Assembly (NCBI GenBank): GCA_026874595.1
Contig: CM049316.1
Span: 14,941,839 to 15,005,838, forward strand
Direction of reading: 5' to 3'
DNA from: Sipunculus nudus
Lineage: Eukaryota; Annelida; Sipuncula; Golfingiida; Sipunculidae
Length of the DNA stretch: 64,000 bases
This document shows positions 60,795 through 64,000 of the stretch, in pieces; position 1 is the first letter of the stretch; every line of letters starts with the position of its first letter. The position numbers and the translations under genes are program-made. The notes under the pieces are model-generated. The model was not told the DNA's origin. It did no database searches and saw only the letters and a list, made by a program, of their open reading frames with translations.

Positions 60795-61150
60795 TGTGGG
60801 ATATCTCTAATGCAGTTTCTTATGTATATTGAGGAGAAAAACAGGCTGGGACAGTCAGAAGCCTGTTTATGTAGGCAAGTGTGACATAGCTGGACACTCC
60901 TTAAAACAGATGAAACTGACTGTCCTCTTGTTATTAGCTAATACATGCTATGAATGCTATTTCATTAATGTGATTGTTAAACAAATAAGAAGTTACAATT
61001 TTATTAGGATGCACAGCAGATTTAATTGCTTGTAAAATGTGACATAGAATAAATCACCATGTGAAACCTTGCCCTGGATCATCATGCAAGGCAGTTCTAA
61101 TACAAACTTTGCTATATGCAGCAACTTGGCTATGGTTGGTCTTTTCATGT
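60795..61150. repeat. diverged partial copy of the 62151-63279 element interior
   Basis: gaggagaaaaac.g.ctgg, gcaagtgtgacatagctgga, and ctaatacatgctatgaatg align in order with 62190-62600 (gcaagcgtgattcagctgga and so on). Neither copy keeps a shared long reading frame. The terminal repeats are not seen around this copy. Confidence 0.65.
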
Positions 61151-61742
61151 TCCTGAAATTTATATAGGGTTGGAAAGAGGGTGACCAGATGTGCAAAAAC
61201 TAGCATACCAGTACTTTCAATTTCTTGTGTTCTGTCTCAAGTGGGTGTCCCTATAGAAATATGGCAATCATACTCTCAAAAGTAAATATTATGTTTTTCC
61301 CAGAGATTTATACAAAGTTTACATCAAATGAAACTTCTTGATCTATTTAAAATCCAAACATATAAAGATTTTAATTGATCTATTTACATTTAATGGTGTG
61401 ATAATATATTTAAGTGGATACATTTCATAATCTTACACACCATGACATTAATATACCATCATTATTTACTATATGCTATGAGAGCCATATATTTATGTAA
61501 ATTTATTATATATATATATGTTTTTTAATATTTTGAAATATATGCTTGCACTTGAAAATATTCAGTATATTTTTTTCAAATTATGCTTATTTATAGCTTA
61601 GAAATTTTAATCTGCTGATAATTTATGTATTTCTACTGGAAACATTGTTAATTTGAGTTTATGTGATATGTTATCTTTTATTTTGCACATCTGTATACAT
61701 TTTTAGTACTTGAGAACAATCCTACACAAGTAACTTGAGTTT

Positions 61743-61746
<4 letters not shown>

Positions 61747-61792
<46 letters not shown>
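61747..61792. repeat. (GA)n microsatellite
   Basis: About 22 GA units in the 3' flank of SMPD3. A shorter GA run lies at 57738-57760. Confidence 0.95.
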
Positions 61793-61794
<2 letters not shown>

Positions 61795-62150
61795 CCTGTT
61801 TAAGTCATAACAGATGTCACTTTAAGTGTGATTTGAACTTCCATGTAATTGTATGGCTTGCCAGTTTACCAATTTATGTTCTTGGTCATAAACCAAAATT
61901 GAACTAATTGAGACAAAACAAAGCAAACCAACAACACTAACTTCCATTTACTGGTAGCATCAAATGCCTTGTTGTTGTTGTCATTTCCATGGAGCCTGTG
62001 CTCTCGCCTTAGACCAGCTCAAACTGAGTCAAATTTATATATACCCGTAATTAGTATTTTTGGTATTTTTATATTTATTCATCTGGAATTGTAATTTTTA
62101 TGGACACTGAGAGTGTTGATACGATCATATTTTAAGTTGCTGTTACGGTA

Positions 62151-63279
62151 ATGCTACAGTCACACACAGCCAGATTTCGAACCGGGTCCATACCGAATAC
62201 GAGATATCGCTAATGCAGCTTCTCTTGTAGATGGAGGAGAAAAACGACTGGCTGACGCAGCTGGAAGCTTGTTTGTGCAGGCAAGCGTGATTCAGCTGGA
62301 CACTCATGAACCTGGACGAAACTGACAGGCTCAACCTTGTTAGCTTATATGCGCTATGGAATCGCCTTAATTAATATTACCATTGAATAAATATGAGGTT
62401 ACAATTGTTTCGTACCATAATGTATCATAATTCAAGGAAACACCCAAAATATGACATTTATCAATGACAGAAGACCCTGTGTACGTTTTCCTTATATCAT
62501 CTGCTACAAGGCAGTTGATTCAAGATCAAATTCTAATGCAAACCGTGCCAAATGCAGAATTTTCTTATGTCTTTTCATGTTCTGTATTATGGTTTAACAC
62601 GCAAAATAAATATGATGAATAATAAGTATCAGGATGATTGGCAATTAAAAACACAATGTCTAGTGCCCACACTACTGTGTTAAATGAATGGGCTGGTCAG
62701 GCTGGACGCTAGGGGGCACTAGTTGTTTGCCTGTAGTTTTTCAAGTAGGCAGTCATTTACTGCCTCCACACACGAGAGTATCAGTATCAGCGATATCCCG
62801 TATTAAAACTGTATCGGCCCAATTCGACCCGTAGAGACCCACATTGACCTGCATCGTAACCCGTGTCAATTCCTGATGGATTCCAGGGGCTACGATATGG
62901 CGCAGAAAAATCTTTGGTCATGTTCAAAATTTTTGCACAGATGTCAATTCCGCATCGATATTCGTATTGACCCGGTTTGAACCACATTGACCCGCATTGA
63001 CCCGCTTCAACCCTCAGCATAAAACCACGTGGACCCTTGTCATATACCGCATTGCCTTCATGCAATGATTATGACAGGGTTTACATCTGGGTCGAAGCAG
63101 GTCGACACGGGTTGATAAGGGTCGAAAAGGTTTTAGTTAAAGATTTAAAGCGGATTTCTATACGGTTCGAGACGGGTCAAACAAGGTTGATAAGGAATTA
63201 ATACGGGTCAATAAGGGTTGATACAGTTTTAATTCCATATGGACCCAGTTCGTGACCAGGCCGTGTGTGACTGTAGCAT
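62151..63279. mobile_element. TIR element with ATGCTACAGTCACACAC ends
   Basis: The left end ATGCTACAGTCACACACAGC and the right-end complement ATGCTACAGTCACACACGGC are inverted repeats with TA (or TTA/TAA) at both borders. The right half carries GACCCG-type motifs first in one orientation (62815-63010), then in the other (63080-63230), so it can fold back on itself. No transposase is visible. Confidence 0.75.
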
Positions 63280-64000
63280 TAATGTTAATGACATGTTATT
63301 TGTGAGGGATTTTTAGGTGTCAAAGGGAAGCAAGTGTCATACTTTCATCTTTCAGATATCTGCATTTTTCAGTGTACTTATGTAAAATGAAATCCCCAGA
63401 TAAATTAGGACTTTTTTGTTTATACCTTTATGTAACAGATCTCTCTTTTTTTTTTAAAAGTTCATCAGTGTTTTATTTTACTTTATGCATTATCGTCTTG
63501 AATGGTCGGAAATGTATTATCGAATATATCTGCCAGGTGTCACAAATGTACAAAAAATGGACCTGATAACATTAGGTCATATATTAGTACCATGGCACTT
63601 TTCTATGTGAAAAAAATGTGTATTTCTTTTACTCTCATAATCATTGCTAGAACTCAGTGGCATAAAAATTCAAAAGACAGATAGCAATTTAAGCATCTTC
63701 TTTGACTTATATTTTTATGTTAGATATTTCTTTCTCTGTTTGTCAATATAAACTTCCTTTTTTTTTATTATATTGTTTATCAAAATCAAAATATTTACAA
63801 ATATATATACATTAGTACATATACCATCAATGTATATATTATTCACAATCCAAAAACAAAACCAACATTGATTACACAAATACAAATCTTACCTAGGTAC
63901 AGATACGGGTCTCTATGTTATGAACACTATTCAAAATCTGAAAGAAAAGCTATCAATCCCCCCTAAAACAAGATAAAAAAAAGACTTAATCAAAATTGTG

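Larger units (their letters stand above)
60502..64000. other. region downstream of SMPD3
   Basis: It holds the simple repeats and the TIR element listed. The rest (61150-62150 and 63280-64000) is AT-rich and shows no coding exon I can support. Confidence 0.5.

Overview
The window is nuclear DNA from an animal. Introns are long and AT-rich with GT-AG borders, coding exons are short, and simple repeats and DNA transposon debris are abundant. The protein families, and dispersed repeats that begin with short hairpins (AGCTCAG...CTGAGCT, TATGCCC...GGGCATA, ATCCCCTC...GAGGGGAT), suggest a marine invertebrate, most likely a bivalve mollusc. That is an inference; nothing here fixes the species.

Three protein-coding genes are supported. 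(1) About 1.5-28.8 kb, plus strand: an NDRG-family gene (non-catalytic alpha/beta hydrolase). Twelve constitutive coding exons give 364 aa. Between the third and fourth of them lie four extra small exons (42, 108, 9 and 36 nt). All are multiples of three, all are in the same phase, and all stay open. They would add up to 65 residues to one loop and look like an undescribed alternative-splicing module. (2) 29.8-31.8 kb, minus strand, tail to tail with NDRG: a SMYD4-like gene (TPR, MYND and split SET domains), with its whole coding region in one exon behind a 5' UTR splice acceptor. (3) About 49.9-60.5 kb, plus strand: a neutral sphingomyelinase 2 (SMPD3-like) gene with six coding exons, 547 aa, and all recognisable catalytic motifs. 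I could not place the first non-coding exons of genes 2 and 3 with certainty. A candidate head-to-head promoter lies near 35.8-36.1 kb.

Non-coding layout: 1-1.5 kb, upstream intron of NDRG. 4.9-7.5, 15.7-17.2 and 37.5-38.7 kb, three copies of one hairpin-led repeat family. 20.4-21.5 kb, an element with six 180-bp tandem units. 22.6-23.2 kb, a related hairpin-led element. 24.8-28.8 kb, the probable long NDRG 3' UTR. 32.0-34.3 and 48.1-49.0 kb, two hAT-like copies, one internally shorter. 39.9-41.4 and 46.3-46.8 kb, two hAT-like non-autonomous elements with perfect 8-bp target duplications. 42.1-45.5 kb, two nested foldback elements built of small palindromes. 54.4-55.85 kb, a 27-bp minisatellite in an SMPD3 intron that starts exactly at a splice donor and repeats it dozens of times. 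56.8-59.0 kb, a TIR element in the last SMPD3 intron. 60.8-63.3 kb, another TIR element plus a diverged partial copy.

The three genes do not form a pathway. The most unusual signals are the NDRG cassette cluster, the donor-derived minisatellite and the palindromic foldback cluster. All exon calls were made by reading splice sites and protein similarity by eye; no search or RNA evidence was available.
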